Source: Pseudonocardia asaccharolytica DSM 44247 = NBRC 16224
Lineage (GTDB): Bacteria > Actinomycetota > Actinomycetes > Mycobacteriales > Pseudonocardiaceae
Direction of reading: 5' to 3'
Length of the DNA: 64,000 bases
NCBI RefSeq assembly: GCF_000423625.1
Contig: NZ_AUII01000004.1
Coordinates: 238,509 to 302,508, forward strand
The notes below the pieces were generated by a model. That model was not told the DNA's origin. It made no database searches and saw only the letters and a program-made list of their open reading frames with translations. This document shows, one piece after another, positions 10,433 to 24,006 of this stretch (positions within the stretch are counted from its first letter, which is position 1; every line of letters begins with the position of its first letter). A program made the position numbers and the translations under genes.

Positions 10433-10510
10433 GAGCGGCGGGCGCGCGGCGTCGTCGTCGATCGAGGTGGCCGAAAGTCACCATGCTGCGGCGGGAGAGC
10501 CGGGCGCTCC

Positions 10511-10516
10511 TATGCT
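10511..10516 (+). promoter_or_regulatory. -10 box for leaderless bioA
   Basis: TATGCT lies 8 bases before GTG 10525, placing the transcription start at or next to the start codon. Confidence 0.5.
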
Positions 10517-10524
10517 CGCTCGGT

Positions 10525-11859
10525 GTGAGGGCCGATGAACTGCTGGCCATCGACCGGCGGCACGTCTGGCACCCCTACGCCCCGCTGCCGGCGCGGCAGC
10601 CCCCGCTGCCCGTCGCGGCGGCGTCGGGGGTGTGGCTGCGGCTGGCCGACGGCCGCGAACTGGTCGACGGAATGTCGTCGTGGTGGGCGGCGATCCACGG
10701 CTACCGCCACCCCGTCCTCGACGCCGCGATCACCCGCCAGCTCGGCGCGATGAGCCACGTCATGTTCGGTGGGCTCACCCACGGCCCGGCGGTCGAGCTC
10801 GCCCACCGGCTGGTCGGGATCTCCCCGGAGCCCTTGCAGCACGTGTTCCTCGCCGACTCCGGCTCGGTGTCGGTCGAGGTCGCGATCAAGATGTGCCTGC
10901 AGTACCAGCGCTCGCGAGGACGGCCTGGCAAGCACCGGTTGATGACCTGGCGGGGCGGCTACCACGGCGACACGTTCGGGGCGATGAGCGTCTGCGACCC
11001 CGAGGGCGGCATGCACTCGCTGTGGTCGGACGTGTTGCCGCGGCAGGTGTTCGCGAGCGCGCCGCCGCGGGAGTTCGAGACGGCCTACGTCGCGGAGCTC
11101 GCCGAGCTGGTCGAGACCCACGCCGGCGAGCTGGCCGCCGTGATCGTCGAACCGGTGGTGCAGGGCGCGGGCGGGATGCGCTTCCACCACCCGCGCTACC
11201 TGCATGTGCTGCGCGAGCTGTGCCTGGCCCACGACGTGCTGCTGGTCTTCGACGAGATCGCCACCGGCTTCGGCCGCAGCGGCGAGCTGTTCGCCGCGGA
11301 CCATGCCGGGGTCAGCCCGGACGTCATGTGCGTCGGCAAGGCACTCACCGGCGGCTACTTGACGATGGCGGCGACGGTGTGCACGACCGACGTCGCCCGC
11401 GGGATCTCCGAGGGCGAAGCCGGCGTCCTCATGCACGGCCCGACGTTCATGGGCAACCCGCTCGCGGCGGCGGTCGCGAACGCGTCGGTGGACCTGCTGC
11501 TTTCCCAGGACTGGCGCGGCCGGGTCAAGGGGATCGAGGCGGCGTTGCGCGACGGGCTCGCGCCCGCCAGGGACCTTCCGGGGGTCGTCGACGTGCGGGT
11601 GCTCGGCGCGATCGGGGTGGTACAGCTCGACCACGACGTGGACCTGGCGGCGGCGACGGCGGCGGCGACCGACGCTGGGGTGTGGCTGCGGCCGTTCCGC
11701 GACCTCGTCTACACGATGCCGCCCTACGTGTGCACCGCCGAGGAACTCGCGATGATCACGGACGGGGTTCGTGCGGCCGCGGCCGCGAGCTCGGCGGGAT
11801 CGGGCCAACCGCGGCGATCCGGGCGACATCACGTACCGGCGCCGGATCCCGGCGCATAG
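10525..11859 (+). CDS. bioA: Adenosylmethionine-8-amino-7-oxononanoate aminotransferase
   Basis: 444 residues, PLP fold type I. It moves the amino group of S-adenosylmethionine to 7-keto-8-aminopelargonate (KAPA) to give DAPA in biotin synthesis. Markers: HVWHPYAPL at the N-terminus, [10 protein letters not shown], the PLP-site block [12 protein letters not shown] and the Schiff-base lysine Lys272 in [11 protein letters not shown] 10525 is chosen for its -10 box and because the protein then starts at the usual [14 protein letters not shown]. First gene of bioA-bioF-bioD-bioB-bsaP. Confidence 0.95.
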   Translation: MRADELLAIDRRHVWHPYAPLPARQPPLPVAAASGVWLRLADGRELVDGMSSWWAAIHGYRHPVLDAAITRQLGAMSHVMFGGLTHGPAVELAHRLVGISPEPLQHVFLADSGSVSVEVAIKMCLQYQRSRGRPGKHRLMTWRGGYHGDTFGAMSVCDPEGGMHSLWSDVLPRQVFASAPPREFETAYVAELAELVETHAGELAAVIVEPVVQGAGGMRFHHPRYLHVLRELCLAHDVLLVFDEIATGFGRSGELFAADHAGVSPDVMCVGKALTGGYLTMAATVCTTDVARGISEGEAGVLMHGPTFMGNPLAAAVANASVDLLLSQDWRGRVKGIEAALRDGLAPARDLPGVVDVRVLGAIGVVQLDHDVDLAAATAAATDAGVWLRPFRDLVYTMPPYVCTAEELAMITDGVRAAAAASSAGSGQPRRSGRHHVPAPDPGA

Positions 11860-11870
11860 GGTCGCTGGTC

Positions 11871-13016
11871 GTGGATCCCGCACGTGAGCATCCGTTGGCC
11901 TGGATGGACCGTAACGCCGAGCGCCGTCGCGCCGACGGGCTGCGCCGCGCGCTGCGGCCCCGTCCCGCCGACGAGCCGCTGCTCGACCTGGCGGGCAACG
12001 ACTACCTCGGCCTGTCCCGGGACAAGCGGGTCATCGACGGCGCGGCGGACGCACTGCGCACCTGGGGCGCGGGCTCTACGGGATCGCGGCTGGTCACCGG
12101 CAGCACGCAGCTGCACGCCCGGCTCGAGGACGCCCTCGCGGCGTTCACCGGCGCCGAGGCGGCGCTGGTGTTCTCCTCCGGCTACACGGCCAACCTCGGC
12201 GCGGTCACGGCGCTGTCCGGGCCAGGGTCGCTCATCGTCTCCGATGCGGCCAACCACGCCTCGCTGGTCGACGCCTGCCGGCTCTCCCGCGCCCGGGTCG
12301 CGGTCACGCCGCACAACGACCTCGCCGCCGTCGAGGACGCGCTGGCCCGGCGCACCGAGGAGCGCGCCGTCGTCGTCACCGACAGCGTGAACTCCGCCGA
12401 GGGCGATCTGGCGCCGTTGCGGGCACTGCACGCGGTGTGCCGGGCCCGCGGGGCGGCGCTGGTCGTCGATGAGGCACACGGGCTGGGGGTGTGCGGGCCG
12501 GGTGGGCGCGGGCACGTGGCCGCCGAGGGCCTCGCCGGGGCGGATGACGTCGTGCTGACCATGACGCTGTCCAAGTCGCTGGGCAGCCAGGGCGGTGCAG
12601 TGCTCGGCCCGCGGCGGGTGATCGACCACCTGGTCGACACCGCCCGCACGATGATCTTCGATACCGGCCTGGCGCCCGCCTGTGCCGGGGCCGCGCTGGC
12701 CGCGCTGCAGATCCTGCGCGAGGATCCGGGGCTGCCCGGGGCGGTGCTGGCCGCCGCGGCGGCGCTGGCCGAGGCGGCCGGGGTGCCCGCGCCGCCGTCG
12801 GCGGTGGTGTCGGTGGTGCTGGGGGAACCCGAGGTCGCGTTCGCGGCGGCCGGGCGCTGCGCTGAGCTGGGGCTGCGGGTCGGGTGTTTCCGCCCGCCGT
12901 CGGTGCCGGAGGGGACCAGCAGGCTGCGGCTGACGGCCCGGGCCGATCTCACCGAGCCCGATCTGGACCGCGCTCGCGCGGTGCTCGCGACGGTGCTGGC
13001 GCAGGCACGGCCGTGA
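11871..13016 (+). CDS. bioF: 8-amino-7-oxononanoate synthase
   Basis: 381 residues, alpha-oxoamine synthase family. It condenses pimeloyl-ACP or -CoA with alanine to make KAPA. Family motifs: [34 protein letters not shown] and the PLP lysine Lys235 in [11 protein letters not shown]. It sits 11 bases after bioA; TAGGGT at 11857-11862 just before GTG 11871 could serve a second, leaderless start. The stop overlaps the bioD start (GTGA). Confidence 0.95.
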   Translation: MDPAREHPLAWMDRNAERRRADGLRRALRPRPADEPLLDLAGNDYLGLSRDKRVIDGAADALRTWGAGSTGSRLVTGSTQLHARLEDALAAFTGAEAALVFSSGYTANLGAVTALSGPGSLIVSDAANHASLVDACRLSRARVAVTPHNDLAAVEDALARRTEERAVVVTDSVNSAEGDLAPLRALHAVCRARGAALVVDEAHGLGVCGPGGRGHVAAEGLAGADDVVLTMTLSKSLGSQGGAVLGPRRVIDHLVDTARTMIFDTGLAPACAGAALAALQILREDPGLPGAVLAAAAALAEAAGVPAPPSAVVSVVLGEPEVAFAAAGRCAELGLRVGCFRPPSVPEGTSRLRLTARADLTEPDLDRARAVLATVLAQARP

Positions 13017-13705
13017 TCCTCGTCGTCACCGGCACCGGGACCGGCGTGGGCAAGACGATCGTCACCGCGGCCGTCGCCGCGAACGCCGTCGCCCGCGGCG
13101 AGCGGGTGGCCGTGCTCAAGCCCGCGCAGACCGGGGTCGGGCCCGCCGATGCGGGCGATCTCGCCGAGGTCGAGCGGCTGGTCCCCGGCGTGACCACGCG
13201 GGAGCTGGCGCGTTATCCGGATCCGCTTGCCCCGCTGACCGCCGCCCGACGGGCCGGGGCCGTCCCCGTCACCCCGGCCGAGGCCGCCGACGTCGCCACG
13301 AAGCTGGCCACCGACCACGACCTGGTGCTGGTGGAGGGCGCGGGCGGGTTGCTCGTGCGGTTCACCGACGAGGGCACCCTCGCCGAGGTCGCCGCGCTGC
13401 TCGACGCGCCGGTGCTCGTCGTCGCGGCGGCGGGCCTCGGCACGCTCAACCACAGCGCGCTGACCGTCGAGGCGCTGCGGGCGCACGGGCTGACCTGCGC
13501 GGGCGTCGTCGTCGGGGCGTGGCCCGCCGAGCCCGACCTCGCGGCCCGGCACAACATCGCTGACCTGCCCGTTGTCACCGGCGTCCCGCTGCTCGGCGCG
13601 CTGCCCGACGGCGCCGCGACGCTGCCCGTGGGCGAGTTCGCCGAACTCGCCCGTCACACCCTGGCCCCAGCGCTGGGGGGCGGATGGCACACTCCCCAGG
13701 CGTGA
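13013..13705 (+). CDS. bioD: Dethiobiotin synthetase
   Basis: 230 residues. ATP-dependent carboxylation of DAPA to dethiobiotin. The P-loop is [11 protein letters not shown] near the N-terminus (Lys14); KPAQTG (about residue 38) and VEGAGGLLV (about 108) are the other substrate-binding blocks. GTG 13013 overlaps the bioF stop by 4 bases, indicating translational coupling. Confidence 0.94.
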   Translation: MILVVTGTGTGVGKTIVTAAVAANAVARGERVAVLKPAQTGVGPADAGDLAEVERLVPGVTTRELARYPDPLAPLTAARRAGAVPVTPAEAADVATKLATDHDLVLVEGAGGLLVRFTDEGTLAEVAALLDAPVLVVAAAGLGTLNHSALTVEALRAHGLTCAGVVVGAWPAEPDLAARHNIADLPVVTGVPLLGALPDGAATLPVGEFAELARHTLAPALGGGWHTPQA

Positions 13706-14718
13706 CCACCGTGACCACAGAGCAGTCGGACATTCTTGCGCTCGCCCGGGCCCAGGTTCTCGAGAACGGTGAGGGCCTGTCGGAGGCCCAGGTTCTCGAG
13801 GTGCTGCGGCTGCCCGACTCCGTGCTGGAGGAGTTGCTGTCGCTGGCGCACGAGGTGCGGATGCGCTGGTGCGGGCCGGAGGTCGAGGTCGAGGGGATCA
13901 TCTCGCTGAAGACCGGGGGCTGCCCGGAGGACTGTCATTTCTGCTCGCAGTCGGGGCTGTTCGACTCGCCGGTGCGCGCGGCGTGGCTGGATGTCCCGAT
14001 GCTGGTGGAGGCGGCCAAGCAGACCGCGAAGACCGGGGCGACGGAGTTTTGCATCGTGGCGGCGGTGCGCGGGCCCGACGAGCGGTTGATGGCCCAGGTG
14101 GCGGCGGGGATCGCGGCGATCAAGGACGAGCTGGACATCAACATCGCCTGTTCGCTGGGCATGCTCACGCCCGAGCAGGCCGAGGCGCTGGCCGCGATGG
14201 GGGTGCACCGCTACAACCACAACCTGGAGACCGCGCGCTCGCATTTCGCCCAGGTGGTCTCCACGCATACCTGGGAGGAGCGCTGGGAGACGCTGCGGCT
14301 GGTCCGCGAGGCCGGGATGGAGGTGTGCTGCGGCGGGATCGTCGGGATGGGCGAGAGCCTGGCGCAGCGCGCGGAGTTCGCCGGGCAGCTGGCGGCGCTG
14401 GGCCCGGACGAGGTGCCGTTGAACTTCCTGAATCCGCGGCCGGGGACCCCGTTCGGGGAGCTGGAGCCGATGTCGGGGCCGGACGCGCTGCGCGCGGTGG
14501 CGGCGTTCCGGTTGGCGTTGCCGCGGGCGATCCTGCGGTTCGCCGGCGGCCGGGAGATCACCCTGGGGGATCTGGGGGCGCGCCGGGGGCTGCTGGGCGG
14601 GGTCAACGCGGTGATCGTGGGGAACTACCTGACGACGCTGGGGCGGCCGGCCGAGGCCGATATCGATCTGCTCGGGGAGCTGGCGATGCCGCTCAAGGCC
14701 CTCAACGACACGCTGTGA
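13684..14718 (+). CDS. bioB: Biotin synthase
   Basis: Radical-SAM enzyme inserting sulfur into dethiobiotin. The [4Fe-4S] triad is Cys80, Cys84 and Cys87 in [12 protein letters not shown], numbered from ATG 13684. Downstream blocks [16 protein letters not shown] and [10 protein letters not shown] are typical. Two starts are plausible: ATG 13684 (344 residues, 22-base overlap with bioD, G-rich tract only 3 bases away) and GTG 13702 (338 residues, GTGA overlap with the bioD stop like other junctions here). The stop overlaps bsaP. Confidence 0.95.
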   Translation: MAHSPGVTTVTTEQSDILALARAQVLENGEGLSEAQVLEVLRLPDSVLEELLSLAHEVRMRWCGPEVEVEGIISLKTGGCPEDCHFCSQSGLFDSPVRAAWLDVPMLVEAAKQTAKTGATEFCIVAAVRGPDERLMAQVAAGIAAIKDELDINIACSLGMLTPEQAEALAAMGVHRYNHNLETARSHFAQVVSTHTWEERWETLRLVREAGMEVCCGGIVGMGESLAQRAEFAGQLAALGPDEVPLNFLNPRPGTPFGELEPMSGPDALRAVAAFRLALPRAILRFAGGREITLGDLGARRGLLGGVNAVIVGNYLTTLGRPAEADIDLLGELAMPLKALNDTL

Positions 14719-14927
14719 GCGCCCCGGTGGCCGCGGCGTTCTGTGATCAGTGCGGCCGGTCGGCCGAGGCCGGCGGGCATGTCCGGTGTGCCGTGCGGCG
14801 GGAGCTGGAGCCGCCGCGGTACTGCGCGGAGTGCGCGCGGCGGATGGTGGTGCAGGTGACCCCGATGGGCTGGACCGCCCGCTGCAGCAGGCACGGCGAG
14901 ATTTTCTCACCCGAAGGGGTGTGCTGA
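14715..14927 (+). CDS. bsaP: Biotin synthase auxiliary protein BsaP (Rv1590-like)
   Basis: 70 residues with seven cysteines (10, 13, 25, 37, 40, 57, 70), including FCDQCG and YCAECARR pairs, and the conserved tail [17 protein letters not shown]. Actinobacterial BsaP proteins are small iron-sulfur proteins needed by the local type of BioB, probably to renew its sacrificial cluster. GTG 14715 overlaps the bioB stop as GTGA, so it is translationally coupled to its partner. Family recognition is from the cysteine pattern and the position directly after bioB. Confidence 0.8.
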   Translation: MSAPVAAAFCDQCGRSAEAGGHVRCAVRRELEPPRYCAECARRMVVQVTPMGWTARCSRHGEIFSPEGVC

Positions 14928-14964
14928 GGACGCACCGCGGCGCGGTTCCGGCATCCTGTGGCGC

Positions 14965-15504
14965 ATGGTGAACTGGAGGCGGTTGTTTCGCCGCACGGAG
15001 ACGGCCGGGCAGGACCGGCCGTCGAAGGAGCCGACGACGATGTCGAGCACTGTGGCCACGATCGAGCGGGACGGCGGCGCACACGCCGCCCCGGCCGAGC
15101 GACGTGGTCGTGCGAAGACCGTCCCGGCCGAGGAGCGCGCTCGTCGGATCAGCTATGCACCCGACCTCGACGGTGCCGCCGACCCCGGCGAGATCGTGTG
15201 GGCCTGGGTGCCGTTCGAGGAGGACCCGGCGCAGGGCAAGGACCGTCCGATGCTCGTTGTCGGTCGCAACGACTCCGACCTGCTCGGGCTGATGCTGTCC
15301 AGCCAGGCCGACCGGGCCGACGATCCGGACTGGGCCGGGATCGGGTCCGGCGGGTGGGACCGGGAGGGCCGCGCGTCCTACGTTCGGCTGGACCGGGTGC
15401 TGGAGATCGGTGAGCACGACATCCGCCGGGAGGGTGCGGTGCTGGACCGGATCCGCTTCGACCACGTCGCCAACCAGCTGCGCGGACGGTTCGGCTGGAT
15501 CTAG
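14965..15504 (+). CDS. PemK/MazF-like protein, no antitoxin seen
   Basis: 179 residues. Residues ~60-110 carry a PemK-type core (PGEIVWAWVPFEED, GKDRPMLVVGR) followed by VRLDRVLEIGEHDIRREGAVLD, as in MazF-fold proteins with an SH3-like barrel. The first ~60 residues are a charged, disordered extension. No antitoxin ORF precedes it; it lies between the biotin operon and a convergent gene. A housekeeping RNA-processing or regulatory role is as likely as toxin activity. CATCCT sits 7 bases before ATG 14965; ATG 15040 is a shorter alternative. Confidence 0.6.
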   Translation: MVNWRRLFRRTETAGQDRPSKEPTTMSSTVATIERDGGAHAAPAERRGRAKTVPAEERARRISYAPDLDGAADPGEIVWAWVPFEEDPAQGKDRPMLVVGRNDSDLLGLMLSSQADRADDPDWAGIGSGGWDREGRASYVRLDRVLEIGEHDIRREGAVLDRIRFDHVANQLRGRFGWI

Positions 15505-16178
15505 TTCTGGCTGTGCTCGACGGCGAAGGACCCGATCGAGGCCGGGACGGCGCGCAGCCGGGTCAGTAGTTCCGTCTCGCGGGTCAGGATCGCGCGCACC
15601 ATCCGCAGCCGCTTGGCCGGGCAGGTCTGCTCGAGCAACCGCTGCCGGTCGTCGACCGGCAGCACGCAGTCGGCGGCGAGCACATGCGCCAGCGCGTCCG
15701 GCGAGACGTCCGGCCCAGGTTCGGACCAGTCGTCGTTCCGTCGTGCCGTCGCGCAGTAGCGGCGGTAGGCGGCGCGGGCCGCGGCGGCGAGCGCCGAGAT
15801 CGAGGCGTCGCTCGCCGCCGCGGGGTCGTCGGGCAGGTATTCGACCGTACCCATGAGGTAGGGCCTCGACTCGGCGTCGAGCTCCCGCAACCGGAACCGG
15901 CGCGCGCCCCGGGTGACGATGTTGAACCGGCCGTCCGGCAGCCGCCGGGCGTCGAGCAGTTCGGCGGTGCACCCGACCTCGTGCAACCCGGCCATGCCGT
16001 GCGTGTCGGGGGCCCACCCGTCGCGCATCGCGACGATGCCGAACTGCTTGTCCGGCACGACCCCGGTGACCAGGTCGAACGTCAGCTGGCGGTAGCGCGG
16101 CTCGAAGATGTGCAGCGGCAGCGGGGCGCCGGGCAGCAGAACCGTTCCCAGCGGGAACAACGGGAGCGACGCGGCCAC
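15501..16178 (-). CDS. LON peptidase substrate-binding domain protein
   Basis: 225 residues matching a stand-alone Lon N-terminal domain (PF02190): LPLFPLGTVLLPGAPLPLHIFEPRY opens the beta domain, and the rest is the helical part. No AAA or protease domain follows, so it is not Lon itself. Function unknown; it may present substrates to a protease. GTG 16178 follows a TACCGT -10-like box by 7 bases. It overlaps the 3' end of the convergent PemK-like gene by 4 bases and starts 5 bases after the nrtR stop. Confidence 0.8.
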   Translation of the reverse strand: MAASLPLFPLGTVLLPGAPLPLHIFEPRYRQLTFDLVTGVVPDKQFGIVAMRDGWAPDTHGMAGLHEVGCTAELLDARRLPDGRFNIVTRGARRFRLRELDAESRPYLMGTVEYLPDDPAAASDASISALAAAARAAYRRYCATARRNDDWSEPGPDVSPDALAHVLAADCVLPVDDRQRLLEQTCPAKRLRMVRAILTRETELLTRLRAVPASIGSFAVEHSQN

Positions 16179-16183
16179 GGCGC

Positions 16184-16897
16184 CTACGGTACGACGGTCC
16201 GTCCCTGGTCGCCCGGCGGCCGCAGCACGGCGAAGGCGTCGGTGACCCGCAGCATCCGGCTCGCGAACCGGAACAGCGCCGCGGGCCGCCCGCCGGCCGG
16301 GCCCGGGGGAGCGACCTCGCCGGTCGGCTCCAGCTGCCCGCGCCGGGTCAGGACCCGCTGCAGGTTGGTCGCCGATACCGGGTGCCCGAGCGCGGCGGCG
16401 TACAGCTCGCGCAGCGCGGAGATCGTGAACGTCGCCGGGGCCAGTGCGAACCCGAGGTTGGTGTAGGACAGCTTGGCCCGCAGCCGGTCCCGGGCGGCGG
16501 CGATGATCTCGGCGTGGTCGAAGGCCGTCGGCGGCAGCGCGGCGACCCGGTGCCAGGCGGTGTCGGCGGGAACGGCCGGGTCGGCGTCGGCGGGCACCAG
16601 CCCGAGGAACGCCGTCGCGACCAGGCGCTCGCCCGGCACCCGGTCCGGGGCGCTGAAGACCCCGAGCTGCTCGACATGGGTGACCCCGCGGACGTCGACC
16701 TTCTCGGCGAGCTGGCGGCGCACCGAGGCCTCGACGTCCTCGTCGTCCGGTAGCCGGCCACCCGGCAACGCCCAGCGTCGCGCGTCCGGCTCGAAGGCCC
16801 GCTGCCAGGCCAGGACCTGCAGCGCGCCGTCGCGAACCTGCAGCACGGCGGCGAGCACCTCGTGACCCGTCGGACGAGCGAGGTGGATGCCGGACAT
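16184..16897 (-). CDS. nrtR: NrtR: NUDIX-related transcriptional regulator of NAD synthesis
   Basis: About 237 residues. An N-terminal Nudix domain (WALPGGRL, then the helix SVRRQLAEKVDV) is joined to a C-terminal winged helix (ISALRELYAAALGHPVSATNLQRVL). The Nudix box has RQLAEK where hydrolases have RELxEE, the usual sign of a regulator that senses ADP-ribose or NAD derivatives without hydrolysing them. It is divergent from nadABC, the same arrangement as Rv1593c in M. tuberculosis, so it should repress that operon. ATG 16897 fits the family start; longer in-frame starts reach 17017. Confidence 0.85.
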   Translation of the reverse strand: MSGIHLARPTGHEVLAAVLQVRDGALQVLAWQRAFEPDARRWALPGGRLPDDEDVEASVRRQLAEKVDVRGVTHVEQLGVFSAPDRVPGERLVATAFLGLVPADADPAVPADTAWHRVAALPPTAFDHAEIIAAARDRLRAKLSYTNLGFALAPATFTISALRELYAAALGHPVSATNLQRVLTRRGQLEPTGEVAPPGPAGGRPAALFRFASRMLRVTDAFAVLRPPGDQGRTVVP

Positions 16898-17048
16898 GGG
16901 AGGAAGCCTAAGCCCAGGTACGGGCCGCATCCGGCGCACCCCGTTGATCATGAGCGGATGGGTGCCCGGCAAACTCCGGGTGTCGGGAACCTGACTTGTC
17001 GGTGAGGTGCCGGTCACGGTCGCGGTGTCCGGCGGGGCGGCCTGCTGC

Positions 17049-17084
17049 TACGATCGGGCCCGTTTTCGATTGGGAGTCGAAAAC
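17049..17084 (+). promoter_or_regulatory. nadA promoter with probable NrtR operator
   Basis: A perfect inverted repeat, GTTTTCGA (17062-17069) and TCGAAAAC (17077-17084) with a 7-base spacer, begins 8 bases after a TACGAT -10 box (17049-17054). A repressor bound there would cover the transcription start and lie 17 bases before the nadA ATG. The symmetry is seen directly; assignment to NrtR is inference from the divergent regulator gene. Confidence 0.65.
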
Positions 17085-17101
17085 AGGGATGGAGGTACCC
17101 G

Positions 17102-18099
<998 letters not shown>

Positions 18100-18103
<4 letters not shown>

Positions 18104-19740
18104 GCGGGCCGAAAGACGCGGCGGTGCCGAGGCGCGAGGCCGCGGGCGGCCTCGCGATGGCCTGGGCGGCGAGCGCCGACGTCGTCGTCGTCGGCAGCGG
18201 CGTTGCCGGTCTGACCGCCGCGCTCGATGCGGCCGAGGCGGGTCTGCGCGTCGTCGTCGTCACCAAGGACGCGCCCGAGGCCGGATGCACCCGCTTTGCC
18301 CAGGGCGGGGTCGCCGTCGTGGTCGGTGACGTGCCGGGAGACAGCGTCGACGCCCACGTCGCCGACACCCTCGCGGCGGGCGGGGGTCTGTGCGATCCCG
18401 CCGCCGTCGCGTCGATCGTCGCCGAGGGCCCGGCCGCGATGCGCAGGCTGCAGGCCTGCGGCGCCGTCTTCGATCGGGGTCCGGACGGCAGGCCGGCGCG
18501 GGCCCGCGAGGGCGGGCATTCGGCGTTTCGCGTCGTGCACGCGGGCGGGGACGCGACCGGGGCGGAGATCGAACGCGCGCTGCTCGCCTCGGCCGACGGG
18601 CTGCCGATGCTCGCCGGGTACGTGGCGCTCGACGCGCTGCGCGACGACACCGGCCGGGTCGTCGGGCTCGCGGTCCTCGACGAGCGGGGCGTTGCGGGGA
18701 TGCTGCACGCCCCCGCGGTGCTACTGGCCAGCGGCGGCTACGGGCATCTGTACGCGAGCACGACCAACCCGGAGACGGCCACCGGCGACGGGATCGCGCT
18801 CGCGCTGCGGGCCGGCGCCACCGTGGCCGATGTGGAGTTCGTGCAGTTCCACCCCACCGTGCTGTGGATGCCCGGCGCCGGCGGTCGGCGCCCGTTGGTC
18901 ACCGAGGCCGTGCGCGGTGAGGGCGCGCTGCTGATCGACCGCGCCGGACGGCGGTTCATGACCGGGGTGCATCCGCTGGCCGAGCTCGCGCCCCGCGACG
19001 TCGTCGCCGCCGCGATCACCCGTCGTCTCGCCGAGACCGGCGCCGACTGCGTCTGGCTCGAGGCCACCGGGATCGAGGACTTCACCATTCGCTTCCCGAC
19101 GGTGTCCGCGGCGTGCCGCGCGGCGGGCGTCGATCCGGTGCGGGAACCGATCCCGGTCGCCCCGGCGGCGCACTACGCCTGCGGCGGCGTCGTCACCGAC
19201 GTGGACGGACGGACCGCGGTGCCGGGTCTGTACGCGGCCGGTGAGATCGCCCGGACCGGGCTGCACGGGGCCAACCGGCTGGCGTCGAACAGCCTGCTGG
19301 AGGGGCTGGTCGTCGGCGGCCGGGCGGCCCGCGCGGTCGCCGCGGACCTGTCCGGGCCGCGCCGCGCCGCCGGTGCCGCCGTTCTCGGGTCGCCCGCGAC
19401 CGGGATCGCGGATCGGGCGACGGTGCAGCGGGCGATGAGCGTGAACGCGGGCATCGGGCGCGACGCCGCGGGGCTGGCCGCGGCCTCGGACGCGGTGGAG
19501 GCCGCAACCCTGTTCGGGGCGCCGGTCGACCGGTCCGGCGTGGAGGACGCGGCACTGACGCTGCTCGCCCAGGCGGTGCTCGTCGCCGCGGGCACCCGGA
19601 CCGAGACCCGCGGCTGCCACGTCCGCACCGACTTCCCCGAGCGCGACGACCTGTGGCAGCGTGCCAGCCTGGTCATCGGCCTGGACGCGGCGGGCGCCCC
19701 GGTGGTGCGCACCGAGCTCGCGACGGCGGGGGCGGCATGA
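18100..19740 (+). CDS. nadB: L-aspartate oxidase
   Basis: 546 residues, flavoprotein of the succinate dehydrogenase/fumarate reductase family. It oxidises aspartate to iminoaspartate and hands it to NadA. The FAD dinucleotide motif is [14 protein letters not shown] (about residue 28); [19 protein letters not shown] and [20 protein letters not shown] are family signatures. The C-terminal helical domain is shorter than in enterobacterial NadB, as in other actinobacteria. Start and stop overlap both neighbours (GTGA and ATGA), so nadABC is one tightly coupled operon. Confidence 0.95.
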
Positions 19741-20594
19741 CCGTCACCACCGGCCCCGACCTGCACGATCTGCGCCGCGTCGTGGACACCGCGCTGGCCG
19801 AGGACCTGCGCTACGGCCCCGACGCGACGAGCGCGGCGACCGTCGCGGCCGACGCGGTCGCGGTGGCGGAGCTCACCCCGCGCCGCGACGGCGTCCTGGC
19901 CGGGCTGCCCGCGGCCCGCGCGGTGCTCGACACCGTGCTGGGACCCGGGGGGTACGAGGTGCTCGCCGCACTGTCCGACGGCGACCGGCTGGTGGCGGGC
20001 GAGCCCGCGCTCGTCGTCCGGGCGCCGGTGCGGGGCCTGCTCACCGCCGAGCGGACCGCGCTCAACCTGTTGTGCCATCTGTCCGGGGTCGCGTCCGCGA
20101 CCCGGGCGTGGGTCGACGCGGTGGCCGGCACCGGCGCGGCGATCCGAGATACCCGTAAGACCCTGCCGGGGCTGCGGCTGCTGGAGAAGTATGCGGTGCG
20201 CTGCGGCGGCGGGGTCAACCACCGGCTCGGGCTCGGCGACGCCGTCCTGATCAAGGACAACCACGTCGCCGCGGCGGGTTCGGTGGGCGCGGCGCTGGCC
20301 GCGGTGCGCGCGCAGGCGCCGCAGCTGCCGTGCGAGGTGGAGGTCGACTCCCTCGGCCAGCTCGACGAGGTGCTGGCACTGGACGCGCAACTGGTGCTGT
20401 TGGACAACTTCTCGGTGGCCGACACCGCGGAGGCGGTCCGGCGCCGGGGTGGGCGGGCGACGCTGCTGGAGTCCAGCGGCGGGCTCGCACTGGACAACGC
20501 CCGCGCCTACGCCGAGACGGGCGTCGACTATCTGGCGGTCGGTGCGCTGACCCATTCGGTCACCGCCCTGGACCTCGGCCTCGACCTCCTGTGA
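19737..20594 (+). CDS. nadC: Nicotinate-nucleotide pyrophosphorylase (quinolinate phosphoribosyltransferase)
   Basis: 285 residues. It decarboxylates quinolinate onto PRPP to give nicotinate mononucleotide, completing the de novo module. Seen: ALAEDLRYGPDATS, TAERTALNLLCHLSGVAS, DTRKTLPGLRLLEKYAV, HRLGLGDAVLIKDNH and the C-terminal barrel strands with LESSGGL and VGALTHS. ATG 19737 overlaps the nadB stop. The stop codon lies inside the long palindrome at 20588-20633. Confidence 0.95.
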   Translation: MTVTTGPDLHDLRRVVDTALAEDLRYGPDATSAATVAADAVAVAELTPRRDGVLAGLPAARAVLDTVLGPGGYEVLAALSDGDRLVAGEPALVVRAPVRGLLTAERTALNLLCHLSGVASATRAWVDAVAGTGAAIRDTRKTLPGLRLLEKYAVRCGGGVNHRLGLGDAVLIKDNHVAAAGSVGAALAAVRAQAPQLPCEVEVDSLGQLDEVLALDAQLVLLDNFSVADTAEAVRRRGGRATLLESSGGLALDNARAYAETGVDYLAVGALTHSVTALDLGLDLL

Positions 20595-20633
20595 GTGCGT
20601 AACAGTGCTTTAACACTGTTACGCACTCACAGG
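20588..20633. terminator. 46-bp palindrome after nadC (20-bp arms)
   Basis: Arms 20588-20607 and 20614-20633 pair perfectly around a 6-base loop. They are the same 20-base arms as in the palindrome at 2479-2532. The nadC stop codon is inside the left arm. No T-run follows. From here to hisD (about 230 bases) I see only a -10-like box at 20850. Confidence 0.6.
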
Positions 20634-20849
20634 CCTCGCTGACCTGCGGCGAAACGGGTCGGGGCGCCCGGCGAGGCTGACCGCCAGCACCGCGACCGAG
20701 TTCGGACCGGCGAACAGGGGCGCGGTTCGATGCGGTCCGCGAGCGCACCCGCCGGGGGCGAGCCTGCAGCCATGGTCCCGCCACCGCGGCTACCCCGGCC
20801 AGCGCGCCGCCGACCGTGCGCCGCCGCCGGGGCGGCCCCGCCACCCCCG

Positions 20850-20855
20850 TACTCT
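20850..20855 (+). promoter_or_regulatory. -10 box for leaderless hisD
   Basis: TACTCT ends 7 bases before ATG 20863, so the hisDCB transcript probably begins at the start codon. Confidence 0.45.
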
Positions 20856-20862
20856 GGGGACC

Positions 20863-23905
<3,043 letters not shown>

Positions 23906-24006
23906 TCCGGATCCGGCGTGCCACCCCGACTGCTTGAGCCAGCCCGGGGACGCCAGCGGCCGCGTCGGTAGCCGACCCGGGCGTGTCGGTTCCGCGGGGG
24001 AGAGCC

